Source of the DNA: Crocodylus rhombifer
Lineage: Eukaryota; Chordata; Crocodylia; Crocodylidae
Assembly (NCBI GenBank): GCA_038503035.1
Contig: JAVSML010000983.1
Coordinates: 180,660 to 244,659, forward strand
Direction: 5' to 3'
Length of the DNA: 64,000 nt
The position numbers and the translations under genes are program-made. Shown here in pieces: positions 12,002-23,567 of this stretch (position 1 is its first letter; each line of letters begins with the position of its first letter). The notes under the pieces were generated by a model. The model saw only the letters and a program-made list of their open reading frames with translations, did no database searches and was not told the DNA's origin.

Positions 12002-12596
12002 AAGTGGACAAACATTTTACTTTCGATTCAGGAAATGCAGCCACATGACTGCAATGGCTCAGGCCAGAAGCCAGGGAATGCTAGAGCACAGGTCTCTGGC
12101 ACATACCCAGCATGAGCTGTGTGTTTGCTTCCTCTTCCTACTGCCCCTGAAGTCTCTGGGATTTGCAGTTCAGACTCACAGCAGGAGGGCCCTGCAGGGT
12201 TGCTCATCACTGCCTCTTCCTGCTTCCAGGTGCCTCTGGGATTTGCAGTCCCCAGTTGCAGCCAGCAGTAAGTTGGACGGGGCGGGACGGGGCGGGGCAG
12301 GGCGGGGCAGGGCAGCTCTGTACTCTGGGGAAGTGGGATTTAACCTCCCTCCCTGGCCCCAGATCCTTGCCAACCCTTCCCTGCCGGAGCAGACAGCACA
12401 GCCCAAGGGTCCTGCTACTGTGAGTCTGGACTGGAAATCCCAGAGACCTCAGGGGCAGCAGGAAGAGGAAGCAAACACACAGCCCATGCTGGGTATGTGC
12501 CAGAGATCTGTGCTCTAGCATTCCCTGGCTTCTGGCCTGAGCTATTGAAGTCATGTGGCTGCATTTCCTGACTCAAAAGTAAATGTCTGTCCACTT
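12002..12596. repeat. Long foldback: ~180-bp arms, ~236-bp loop
   Basis: Left arm 12002-12181 and right arm 12418-12596 align as reverse complements over their whole length with scattered substitutions. They run from AAGTGGACA on the outside to CAGACTCACAG on the inside. A transcript or single strand could form a very long hairpin. Confidence 0.85.
12276..12315 (+). repeat. GGGGC-type minisatellite, possible G-quadruplex
   Basis: About seven GGGGCGGGAC / GGGGCAGGGC-like units lie in the loop of the foldback. Closely spaced runs of at least three G make a quadruplex plausible. Confidence 0.7.
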
Positions 12597-12835
12597 GTTA
12601 GTCAGTTTTAATGCTGGGATGTAGGGGGACTGAACCAGGAAGGGGTCTGGACAGAAGTTTCAAAAACTGGTTTGACCCAAACAGTTATTTTGATGCTACG
12701 TTCCACCACGTTTATCTTAAACCAGTGTCAGCCATTTTGAAACTGGTTTATGTGCACTGAACTGCTGTTCTGTTACAGGTTTAAACCAATTTCTGATTAC
12801 TTAAACCAGTTTATGTGTAACTTCTGTCCCTAGCC

Positions 12836-15398
12836 TAAATATCTTAAATACCTGAGCAATAGCTTCTAAAAGTTTGATTGTTATTGCCTTCTGTTATACC
12901 AAAAAATTAATTTTAAGAGGGTTGCCTCTTTAAGTATAAAGGGCTGCTATGTAAAAATGGCTAATGGAGCTAATTTATACAATCATCTCAACTGTAAAAA
13001 TGGAAGCTTCTTGTCTCTTGTTTCTCTCATGTGCTTAAAAAAGAACTGCCTAATGACCAGAAGGTCTGGGATGGGTAATATAGTAGCAGTTTATGCAAAA
13101 CGTAATTCATTTGTATTTTATACATGTATGTGCTTATATGAATTCATAAAAAATATTTTGAAACGTAAAAGATATAGTATTTCTTTGATAGAGATTATAG
13201 TGATAATTACCTTAGAATTTCTAGGAAATCAAATTATCATCTATATTTGTGCTGCACAGCATGGTTTTTTATTCAGCCATGTGATGTGGTTAACTTCCAG
13301 AGTTCAAATGGCATGAAAGAATGCAGAATTTGGCTTTTGTGCTCAGTATATTACTCTCAATTTATTACTAGAATTTTTGCTTCAGTTTTGTTCATACTGT
13401 ATGAGTTTTCAAATACAATTCAGACACTTTTCTCCCCCTTTATTATACAAAAGGATTGAAGGAGGAAGAGGCTTATCCTGTGTTTGTGCAGTATGCCTGT
13501 GACAGGAATATGAAAACTCAGTCTTTCCATTCCAGTTACCAGTAACTTACTGGGGAGAATGTGCATGTCAGATTTATGGATGCTGCTGTCAGAACACCAT
13601 TCTACTGGAGTATTCAGAGCTTTAAATAAGCATTTTTATTTGACTCACCTGAGCTAAATGAAAACCACTTTGGGCTACAGAAGGCAAAAGAAATCTTGCA
13701 ATAACAGGCTGTCGTCTGATATTATCTCACCACATGCCCGTCAGGATCCCTGTTATTAACAGCCTTAAATACTTAAAGATCTTTCCTAAAACACAAAATA
13801 TAAAACCTCTCCTTTCTTTATTTTATGCTTCCTTTCATGAACATATCTAAGTAATGTTAAGCATATTCCCATGGTTATGTTAGCTGCTTGGATAAAATAA
13901 CCTGAAATAATGCAGAATAAGCCTGGGTATGCCATTTCTCATGTCATTTCATCTGATGGGCTGGATCTCACTACACTACTTATCCAGTGATTTGAAGATC
14001 TCTGTAGCAAAGAGGGATTCTGCATTCACCTGTAGTTATTATCCTGGCACTGATACCTCCTGCCTGTGTTACCTTGTTGGTATTGACAGCTGTAGTAATG
14101 TTAAGTAGCCCTTGAGTTTTAAAATGTGTTGTGGGATCAACCTGGCATAATCCAGGTTCAGAGGAATGTGAATCCTCTTCTCAAGTTGTACTGCATGTGC
14201 TTTGGGTACAGCTCAGAGAGCACCTTGCCCCTGTAGCTTTTCTGTAGCAAACTGCAGCTGATCCTCTATTCTGACAGACTCTTTGGACCAGTCACTTCCA
14301 CTGTTCCTTGATGTCTTTCTATAAGTTTCTTTTCTACCTCTTTGAGGTTGCTGCATTTAATCTTGGACTGCATGACTTTGCACCAGGCTTTCAAGGGAAT
14401 AAAAGAATCCATCTTCCAATTCCTGCTGTCTATTAACTTGAGCGAGCTTAGAAGTTTCTTTCATATAACAGCAGCATACCTCTTGGGCAGCATCCTTCGC
14501 TCCCAGGATTGCAAAAAGGCCCTCCTAGATCAGCTATATTTTGCTTATTAGGCACGTTCTCATCTTGAACACATTGCAGACTCGATCCAAATCCCACAGA
14601 AATTCATAGAAAGACAAAGGCCTTCTGTATACTGAAGAAAATTGAAGTTCATTAGTAAATTGAAGTTGTGTTTGTGGAATACATTCCCTCTAACTGCTGG
14701 AATCCTCTGCTTTGAGACCTGGCTGGAAATGTTGAACAGAAAGGCCTTTAGTCAGGAAAGCACATGCTCACCTTAACAAGTTTGTGTAAATCTTAGAACT
14801 AAAGCTGAACATAAAAGGTTCCTCAAGGAGTTTTTCAACCAATAACTAAATATCTAAAAATGGCTTCATACTAGCCCCTTAGTTACTCTGTTTCTCAGAC
14901 CTGTCAACAAATTAAGCTTATAGAGCAGTTTGACCAGTTCATGAATAAATTGAAATCTCACTTGTAGGATGTCTGAGTCTACCCTCATAACTCATCCTGA
15001 GATATTGGATACTGCTCTTTTAATTCTCCAAAGTGCAATTTCTAAAACCATTAAAATTAGAGTATTTTAGAACCTCACACTGTTATAAATGTTGCTTTTC
15101 AAATCAATGACACGAACCATCCGAGTAATGCAGAAATGCACCAAAGCACTGGAAATTAGTGAAAGAAGATGGAAGAACAGGAATGTGTTGTGCACTTCTT
15201 AAAGTTGATTGATACTGAGAGCTATTTTAGGTAAAATAAACTATTCAAAATTAAACAAAAAAAGAGAGAGAAAGAAAAAGCCAGCCAGGACTTTTACTTT
15301 GCATTATCATTTATCTGTGTGTGTGTGTGGCAAACCTTGAACTGAGTTTTTTCTATGTTTATGTTTACAAATGGTGATAATAGTAGGAAAGACTTTAT
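12836..15398. other. AT-rich unique sequence; no recognised gene
   Basis: Longest frames are 12957-13316 (+, 119 aa, Ile/Lys/Asn-rich) and 14342-14551 (+). Neither shows a domain. About 13960-14600 is less AT-rich and has the texture of old unique or decayed retrocopy sequence; I could not match it to a known protein in any frame. A short (GT)n run lies near 15317-15331. Confidence 0.4.
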
Positions 15399-15795
15399 GG
15401 GTACGTCCAGATGTGTGTGGATGTTGTGCCACTGCTCACTGCCCCCGAGGAACGCCCGTGACCAGTACTAGTCTGGCCCCAGCAGCCATATCAGGGGCCC
15501 TAGGGGCCTCCCAGGGCTGCAGCTGTGATTCTGCCACGCGGAGCCTGGCTGGCAGCAGAGTGAGGCTCTGGGTAAGCCAGCTCCGCTTTTCAGCAGCGCG
15601 TGCTGGCCAAGAGTTGTTTTTTTTTTCCTTTTTCCCAAGGGTTTTTTTACCTTTGGGTACCCAAAAAACAGGAGTAAAAACCCCAGTGCAGCAAACGCTT
15701 GGGCAACGCACCCTTGTATTATGGAGCATGCTTGAGCACTGCAAATGTGTTTGCTTCGCCACATACCACACGACCATGCTAGTCTGGACATGTCC
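15399..15795. mobile_element. MITE, GGGxAxGTCCAGATG family, copy 1
   Basis: The ends GGGTACGTCCAGATG and (reverse-complemented) GGACATGTCCAGACT form TIRs. The interior shares GGGGCCTCCCAGGGCTGCAG-type text and GAGCCTGGCTGGCAG with the copies at 18548 and (inverted) 29064. It also contains a T-run / GGG / A-run hairpin at about 15644-15670. The 3-bp flanks are TAT and TAC. Confidence 0.65.
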
Positions 15796-17847
15796 TACTA
15801 GTCCAACCACAGCGCTGAAATTCTAGATATAAAGATGGTAATGAGCTATGCCCACAGTGTGTGGCAGCATGTCTTACATTTTTCATTGCACTAACATACT
15901 GCATTATTTGCATATACAGTTATTTATTTGAAGTATATTTTAACAGGAGAGTAACCTTTCAACTACCTTATAAGCCTTCTAGAAGCACTAACTCTGCTTT
16001 ATTTTTGAAGCCCCTGAGCCAGTCAGATCAACATGTGGTTAGTCATACCAGTCTATGTTTAATTCAGGGTTTCCGAATGTATTTTGGATCAACAGTTCAT
16101 CATAAATGTTCAGAATTTCTTGTGGACCACCACACACCACATCTTCAAACTTGTAATTGAAAGAGAGTGATCTCAGTGCAGACCACTTATCATGGCTTCG
16201 TAGACCACTAGTGATCCTCTAACTCCATTTTTGGAACCATTTGCTTAGTAAATAAGGGTTTTGGGATCCTGTTGTAAACAAACCACAGTTGCACATTACT
16301 CGTTTGAAAAAAGAGACTGTGCTGTTACTGAAATGTATATAAGTGGCTATGTAATCTTGCAGCTAATGGCAGATACCTTGCAAGACCATTCGTTGTCATA
16401 AAGGGTCTATAATCCAAACAAAGAATGGCAAAGACCAGTTGAACCACTCTGGTTCACATGCTGTTTTGAGGTAGACAGGATAGGGCTGGGGAGATGAAGC
16501 TGGGAAACACCTCAAAGAAGGGGACATTTAGAGAAAAAATTGCAAGAGAAGATGTGAAGTACTTGCATTTGATGATGTCTCCTACATCTGAGCAATCTGT
16601 GGCATGGTGCAGGGAGAACACCCCTCCCCTGCGGCCAAAGGCATGCTGCCAAAGATACACAAAGGACTGCAAGCAAGATCTGGCCCACTGGCTATAGGTT
16701 GCCAGGCCTTGGTTTAGAGTAATGGGGAAAATAAGGAAGGGGTGGATATTATTAACAGTAAAGGCAAAAGTAGAAGAACTTGGAGAAATATGAAGGGGTA
16801 TAAAATAGTACAACAGGCATTGAGAGTAGACTATGGGTAGGATATAGAAAGTTACAGCGGTGGAAAAAGAGGGAAAATTAATAACAGATATGTTCTGTCT
16901 TGGTCTGACTGAGTTTGTCAGGGCAGCAGGATGTTCAAGGGCAAGCGTAAGCGCAGTATCACCATGGATGGATTTTGATGCGGGAGGGGGCAAGCCCACA
17001 GTACCTCCACACTCGAGTGATCATTATCTAATATAACAGCCCCAGCTCAGCCTGTCCTAACTGTGCACTGAGATCCAAAATAACCCTTTGTCAACCTCAG
17101 TAGTTATCCTCTCCAGTACTTTATATTTGGCTTTAATTCACTGAGTCAAAATATTTTCCACAGCGATAGAACTCATAGTTACTCTGAGCCATAGCCTTTG
17201 CAGTAATAAAACTATAATATCTGACTTAATTGGATCTGAACTTTTTTGAATTCCATACTTTAATATGGAACACCCTTCTTCTTGTACTAGTTGCCACTCT
17301 ATTTGCTTTTGTTCTGCACTAAAATGGTCTTTATTTTTACCCCACGGTAGTTATCTCTCAACTGATGGCATGCTTTGAGTCAAAACTAGATGCCTGGATT
17401 TAACAGTTAAGCAAGACTTGGGTGTAATTCCTTTTGAATATTCATTACTTTCATGCAAACAAAAACATATGGCTGTTTATTTAATTGCTTATATGTTTAT
17501 ATAGAAAATCAATTAGCATAGTCTCTGTGGTTTCCTTACCTTTTCTCTTCAAAGATATCAACAGATGTATTGACACAGCTTTCTTTAGGCACCTAGGAAT
17601 TCAATCCTATCATAGAGGGATTCTGTGATGCAAGAAAGTACTAAATAAATCAGCCAGAGAAATGTAGGATTAGGGACTGTCATAAGTGGAACTTATAGAG
17701 ACCCTCAAGCACTCCCTTAATCTAGTATGAACTGTTATGTTACTTTTCAGGAGCAAATGCAAGGGGTAGGTTCTGATGGCAAAGGAAATATTAACTATTG
17801 CTTTGTCTATGTACTTGTACCAGAATAGCTGCAGTTCCAGACTATAG
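15796..17847. other. Mixed unique and decayed repeat DNA
   Basis: About 16060-16260 and 16440-16730 contain phrases typical of hAT-derived repeats (for example GATCTGGCCCACTGG at 16678). I could not fix termini. The 181-residue minus frame at 16454-16999 has no recognisable domain and I treat it as chance. Confidence 0.35.
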
Positions 17848-18547
17848 ACTCATAGAAATTTAGGGTTGGAAGGGGCCTTGAGGTCATCTAGTCCTTGCTC
17901 AAAGCAGGATCATTTCCAACTATATCATCCCACCCAAGGCTTTATCCTAAAAGCCTCCAACAATGGAGCATCCATAACCTCTGAGTAGTCTGTTTCAGTG
18001 CTTTCTCACAACAAGGGTAGTAGTTTTTCCTAATCTCTAACTTAAATTTCCCTTGCTGCAATTTAAGATTATTGCTTCTTGTTCTGTCATCTGCCACCAC
18101 TGAGAACAGTCCAGCTCCATCCTCTTTGGAACACTGCTTCAGGTAGCTAAAAGCTGCTATTAATTCCCCCCTCAGTCTTACCTTCTCCAGACTAAATAAG
18201 TCCAGTTCTCATCTCATAAATTGCGTGCCCCAGCTCCCTAACCATTTTTAGTGTCCTCTGCTAGACTCTCCACATTTTGTCTGTATCCTGTCTGTAGCAG
18301 GGGGCCCAAACCTGGTGCTGAATAGAGGGGGAGAATCTGCTGGCAACACTCATATTAATGCAACCCAGTTGCCATTAGCCTTGGCAACAAGGGCACACTG
18401 TTGGGTTATATTCAGCTTATTGTCCACTGTAACCCTTAGGTCCTTTTTGGGGGAGCTCCTGCTTAGCTAGTCAGTTCCCAGCCTGTACTGGTGCATAGGA
18501 TTGTTCTGTCCTAAGTGCAGGACTTGGCACTTTTTCCTTCGCAAGCA

Positions 18548-18963
18548 GGAACATCTGTTTTCCCGGGGAAGAAGAGCAGCAGCCTAGTGTATGCCACTGC
18601 TGTATGTCTCCGGGGAACACCTGTACCATGCATGTTGTGTGCCATGCACATTGCCCCGGGTCGGGTAGAGGAGGCTGGGGATAGCAGCTGTGCTGGCCCA
18701 ACAGCCTTACTTGGAGTCTTGGGGGCCTCTGGGAGCTGGAGCCACCTGCAATCCTGCAGCAAGAGCCTGGCTGGCTGGCTGTGCGCCCATTTTGGGTGGC
18801 GCATGCTGCTGCCATGTATGCTGCCCTGCTTTCTTTTAGGTGCAGGTTTTTTTAACTCTGGGGTCTCCCAGGGCCAAAAAAATCACCCACACTGCAAATT
18901 AGCATTGTGAGGAACACCTGCACGTGTGGTGCGTGGCACCACAAACAGGTCTGCAGTGGACAC
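18548..18963. mobile_element. MITE nested in CR1, GGGxAxGTCCAGATG family, copy 2
   Basis: CR1 text (TGCAGGACTTGGCACTTTTT) stops just before this segment and CR1 resumes with CATGAGATTTCTTTTGG just after it. The segment's left end GGAACATCTG and right end (AACAGGTCTGCAGTGGACAC) are weak TIRs. The interior shares GGGGGCCTCTGGGAGCTGGAGC and GAGCCTGGCTGGCTGG with copy 1. The boundaries are approximate. Confidence 0.65.
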
Positions 18964-19064
18964 AACCCATGAGATTTCTTTTGGTCCTAATTTGCCAATT
19001 TCTCTTGGTCTCTCTGAATTCTAGCCCTACCCTGCAGCATATCCACTACTCCGTGCAGCTTGGT

Positions 19065-19076
19065 GTCACCGGCAAA
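19065..19076 (-). other. Mutated reverse-transcriptase catalytic box in the CR1 copy
   Basis: Codons read Phe-Ala-Gly-Asp where the family has Phe-Ala-Asp-Asp. Loss of the first catalytic aspartate would by itself inactivate the enzyme. Confidence 0.75.
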
Positions 19077-19136
19077 TTTACTGATGGGACACTCTATCCC
19101 ATTTTCCCTATCAATGATGAAGATATCGAACAAAAT

Positions 19137-19178
19137 TGTGTCCAGTTTTGGGCCCCCCACTACAGAAAGTACAAAAAG
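19137..19178 (+). mobile_element. Inverted CR1 ORF2 fragment
   Basis: The plus strand reads Cys-Val-Gln-Phe-Trp-Ala-Pro-His-Tyr, a phrase found downstream of the RT domain in CR1 ORF2. It is opposite in orientation to the adjoining minus-strand RT segment, so the two pieces are head to head. Confidence 0.65.
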
Positions 19179-19954
19179 TAGAAGTCCCAAATAGTAACAG
19201 TCCAAATTCCTCTCCAGCCTGTGCTCAATAGTTATAGATGGCTGGTCGCAGTATTCTAACGGATGATCTCTGATTTTTATTTACATTTTTTCATCTCCCT
19301 GAAACTTGTAGAACTGGATTTAACTAGATTTCCTGTGGACCTGAAAGGTGTCAATTAGTTGAGAAAGCAGGGAGCGTTCTTTATCTCCTTCCTTCCCATT
19401 TTGGAATGCTGTTAACACTAGTCTGTTACCTCTCCTCCTTAGCATGTAGTCTGGCAAGGCTGCTTTGTTTTTACAACTTCTAAGTATTTTAACAAAAATA
19501 TATTTGTAGTGACAAAATAACATTCAATACATTTGGTTACAGCAATTACTACTTATAATTATTTTAGGGTAGAGCTACAATATTGAATATTTGGATTATT
19601 TGATGTATGGTTCTTGCTTGCACCATTTCATTTTAGGCCTTGTGCTCTGTTTGATTGTGTCCAATTAAACATATGAATGGCTTTCTTTTTGCTTTGCTGG
19701 CCATGCTAGCTGTTGTATCTGCAAAGGTTCATACTATGGTCAGTCAGGCAGAGGCTTCTGGGGCCTTTCTGCCTTAGCTACATTTCTGTAACTTTAGACC
19801 TAAGCCTCTTGAAAATGGACAAGCCAGCAACAGCACATAGCTACCTATCTGTACCTGCAGTTACTTGATTTGAGTGTGTATACTCCCAATTCAGCAGAAA
19901 AAAAGAATTAAATACATATATAAAAATATTCCAGACATACTTCTCGTACATTAT
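19179..19954. other. AT-rich unique sequence, no gene seen
   Basis: No convincing coding signal or repeat termini. Confidence 0.45.
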
Positions 19955-20213
19955 GGGTGTGTCTACTTGCAACTACTGTAGCAACACGCTACAGTGACGC
20001 AGTGTCCCACGGGAGTCTACATGTTAGTGGCAGGTACTTTGCCGTAGTGGCGCACTCACTGTCCTGTTACAGCATGCCACTATGGTGAAGTAGCTGCTAA
20101 AAATAACCGTATGTTGTGGGTATGGTGCAGTACAGTGGTTACTGTGCCATGCTTTAGTACTTCCAAAAGGAGGCAGTAACAACATCACCATAGGCCAACA
20201 TGTAGATGTGCCC
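19955..20213. mobile_element. MITE of the GGGCACATCTACATG family
   Basis: The left end GGGTGTGTCTACTTGCA and right end CCAACATGTAGATGTGCCC are inverted. The interior shares ACTACTGTAGCA- and TGTGCCA-like text with the copy at 33775. The target duplication is unclear. Confidence 0.7.
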
Positions 20214-22453
20214 TTCATTTGGGTTATGCTTAAGTGTGTTGCTAAACTGGGGAGTTAATCGTTGGACTATGTGAACTCAAGATCTGACAGAGAGGACGTT
20301 GTGGTCTTGTGATCACTGTCTGGTCCTGTGTTCCATGTATGTAAAAAGATACCTCTTTTCCTTCCACTTTTTCTGACTCATATATTTGGGTTGCAAACTC
20401 TTTGTCAGTTCTTGTACTGTATGTTTGTACAGTACCTGGCACAGCCAGCCTCAGTTTCAATGGAAGCCTCTACATATTGGCATATTCTAAACAACAAATG
20501 TCTGTTTGCATATGCAGGTGTGGTTTTCAGTGATTGCACATGTATTTTTGTAAACTTGTTCATTGCTCCTTCCTCTGAAAATTTACTATATAATATATAT
20601 ATTTTTTGCTTTCGAAAAACAAATTGAAAGAAAAACCTTATTTTTCTGCCATCGTGATATCTAATTGGCATTGACATTTGCCAAGCTGGCTTGACAGGGT
20701 ATGTGGCTTCCGACAGCAAGATATGCCCGTAACTAGAGAAACAGAAATAAAACCAAACGACAGAAAGTGCTAATATGGACATTACTGGTGATGTGATATG
20801 TGCAGAGGTGGACAGACGAGTCAGATGAAGAGGATGCAGCTGAAAGTCTGTACAAGGTCAGTCATTTTCTGACATGCAAGGGCACTTCAAAATGCCAGTG
20901 ATTACTTAATCTACCTTCAATAGAAATTTGACAGTATAGAAATTGATTTTTAATTTCAGATCATTGTTTTCCTACGTAGCTGTCATTCAGTATAGATGCT
21001 TCTAAGGGAAGCATCTGTGTAGGGAAGCCATTGTTTCCTTTTATAGTGAACAACCTTTGGCAGTATCCTTAAGTCTCTGAGATATTTTGATGGTTTCCCT
21101 ATAGTTTATTTAGAGTTGCAATTGATGTTTTTTTCAGTGCAGAAACTGGGAGAGAGCATTTGTTTTATGATGGCAGCTGTCAAAACAGTGTGCTTTATAT
21201 TGTTTCTAATAATTTGTGTGACCTAGAAGAAAACTGAAAAATATGGATATTTTAACATGATTGGAAACATTAAGGTCACAAATGAATATTGATTTCTTTA
21301 AATATGTATGTTCAATTTTGAAACTAAAAAAGGATAAAATAGAATTTTATGTCATTAGTCTTTTCACAGCTTATTAACCCCTGCTGGCCAAACGAGATGG
21401 GGAGGAGTAAATAGAACGCCCCTGCTGAACATATTCTAGTTGCCGTGTTGTCGTTGATGAACTGAACAGTAACGTTTAGCAAACAGGTTTAAAGCTTTTG
21501 TGACAGATAAGGAATGAAGAGTAAATATTCCTAGTGGACTGTATAAGTTTATACCATCAGAACCTTAGATTGCCTCAGTCAATCATAAACCCTTAGAGAG
21601 ACAACTAGCATTGGCCTTATGTTATGCAGGCCCATTGACTTTTGTGTAATGCATTTCATCCTCAGCAGAAAAATACAGTATAGCAACACCCAATCTTTAC
21701 TTTTTTTATAATATCAAAGGAGGAAATTTGTTGAAAAAGTATGGACAGTATTTCACTAATAGTAAAAGAGAAAATAGGCCTATTTTAAAGAGATGTCAAA
21801 GAATTTGAAATCTAATTAATTAAAAAAAATCAAGTTACTTTTAAATATTATGTCTGTCCCTTAGGTCCTTGTCATTTTTTGTGGATTTTCAATTTCATTT
21901 CTATATTTCTTTTTTTTTTTTTCTTTCAACTCTCACCTCCATTTCTTCATAAAAGATTCCCACATACAGATGGGGAACTCACTAAGTTCTAGTTCTATTT
22001 GTTCCTTACTACAAAGTCTGGGGTTCCCAGTGAAGTGAGGCACAGTTGTCCACCTGTGTATGTATTTACAATATACAGCATTATATATACGGCTGACTTT
22101 CAGGCATCCCATTCCTATATATTTATGGAGGTCACTAGTGTAATTATTGCACTGTATAATAGCTGCACTGGACAGTTTTTAAGGAGGTTGAGTGGATTAG
22201 CTCCACTTTTTGTATATTAAAGTTTTGAAAGCCTTTTTGTGCTGAAATGAAATGGCTGTACAAGATCGGGCAGTTTAAAGGCTCAGAAGAGGCCCTATAT
22301 GAGGATTTTGGAAATAAATGTTCTTAATTAAAAAAATGAGGTCAGATTCTGCAGTCTGGACAAAAGTTTCAGTGAACCTTTTTTTTCCCCCTCTAAAGGT
22401 AAATAGATCTGCAAGGTTTCTTGTGTTTCTTGTGTAAAGGACAATAGTACCAC
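20214..22453. other. AT-rich unique DNA with a CpG-retaining block
   Basis: The block at 21360-21500 keeps five CpGs (near 21392, 21417, 21444, 21452 and 21473) in otherwise CpG-poor DNA and looks unique. It may be a conserved element. I accept no frame here as a gene. Confidence 0.4.
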
Positions 22454-22456
22454 TTG

Positions 22457-23567
22457 GGCTAAGTAGAGACATTCAAAACGCCCAAGGCAGAATTGATGAA
22501 ACCTACATGGGTTTCTGTAAGCGGCATAGGTTAGTTCAGGAGCAAACAGAACACAGCCATATGGGGGGGTGAGAGGGGTGTGGGGGAGAAGGGGGGCACA
22601 CAGGCTGCCTGCACACCTAGGTTGGGGGTGCTCCTGCATGCTTTCATCCCTAGGCATCTAGGAGAGTCCCAGAGTGGGTCATCAAGGCATGCCTGGCAGC
22701 CTGGCTGGTAGCAATGGTGGGAGAGACACTCTGAGGTAGGAATTATTGAGCCCCTTGGAAATCTGGTGCAGGCACCAGGATGCCCCCAGCAGCCCAGGAG
22801 GTTACCACTTGGAGTTGGGAAAAGGAGGGCTCCCTAGCATCCTGCTGCTGGCTGGTGATGGAGCCCCAAGAGACTCTCTCCTTCTTTCTGTGGAGCACCT
22901 TCCCCCACAGCGCTGCCAGCCAGTCTGTCGGGGTCACACTGCACCCACCAGAAACCATCCTTCTTTCCTTAAAACAAACCGAGTACATTTTAAGGCATTC
23001 TGCCAGTAAAATGTAAATAAATAGAGTTTGTCCACAAATACTCAGATGAATATATACCACTTCCTACTTTCTAACAAAGTTGCCATACATCACAGAAATG
23101 AATGTAAGTATTAGCATTAAATTAACAATGAATCATCTTTTTGAGTCATCTTTATTTTCTACTTGTGGCTGGCTGGAGGCAAGAGGCAGGGCTGGGGAGA
23201 GAGGCATTGCGGTTTGACTCTGGGAGAGCTGGGGGGTGGGGCCAGCTGGGTGCTTGGTCATAGCAGCCAAGCATAGGGCGGGTGTTAGCACAGCTGTCTG
23301 TGAAGGGGAGCTAGCAGGAGGATGCCTGGAATGCTGGTGGATAGTCACCTAACTTGAATTGGTAGGGAATCTGGTACAGAAGTAAAATGCTCTGGTCTAA
23401 CATAAATTAATTAAGTTTGATTCAGGTCTATATGCACTCAGTCTTAGACTAGGTTCTACCATTTTTAAACCAGTGTATTTGTGTTGAACTTCTGTTCTGT
23501 TCTGTTATGGGCACAGACTGGTTTCTGATCATTTGGACCTGTAAAAGTGTTATGTCTGTACCTGGCC
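22457..23567. mobile_element. TIR element, GGCTAGGTACAGAC family, copy C
   Basis: The left end GGCTAAGTAGAGACATTC and right end (reverse complement GGCCAGGTACAGACATAAC) form a TIR. It is flanked by TTG at 22454-22456 and TTG at 23568-23570, a clean 3-bp target duplication. The right half shares TCTACCATTTTT and CTTCTGTTCTGTT with copies A and B. At 1.11 kb it is the longest complete copy, and it may itself carry an insertion in its GC-rich left half. Confidence 0.7.

Larger units (their letters stand above)
11914..12835. mobile_element. TIR element, GGCTAGGTACAGAC family, copy B, with long internal inverted repeat
   Basis: Starts GGCTAAGTACAGACAGTC and ends in CTTCTGTCCCTAGCC, giving a TIR of about 14 bp. 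The 3-bp flanks CAA/TAA are close to one another. Inside, an arm at 12002-12181 is repeated in reverse at 12418-12596. The element has no coding capacity. The two ~115-157-residue frames (12045-12518 + and 12207-12554 -) share a near-identical N-terminal half only because of the inverted repeat. Confidence 0.75.
17848..19178 (-). mobile_element. CR1 LINE, 5'-truncated, split by a nested MITE, with inverted 5' tip
   Basis: On the plus strand the copy begins CATAGAAATTTAGGGTTGGAAGG, the reverse complement of a CR1 3' end, and runs through ORF2 C-terminal/3' sequence to about 18547. It resumes at 18964 after a nested insertion and reaches the reverse-transcriptase region. The minus frame 18987-19205 reads SKFAGDTKLHGVVDMLQGRA then RIQRDQEKLAN, clearly CR1 ORF2. 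The catalytic box, normally FADD, is FAGD here (19065-19076), and the frame is otherwise broken, so the copy is dead. At about 19137 the sequence flips to plus-strand CR1 ORF2 text (CVQFWAPHYRKYKK). Confidence 0.85.

Noticed and set aside
12045..12554. Two frames on opposite strands sharing the peptide QARSQGMLEHRSLAHTQH
   Set aside because: Product of the 180-bp inverted repeat at 12002-12596, not two related genes.
13960..14600. Possible processed pseudogene or exon
   Set aside because: Texture is less AT-rich and one frame runs 69 aa, but neither strand gives a protein I recognise, and there is no poly(A) tail or target duplication.
16454..16999. 181-residue minus-strand frame
   Set aside because: No domain, signal or family resemblance. 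It overlaps decayed repeat text and has no exon context.
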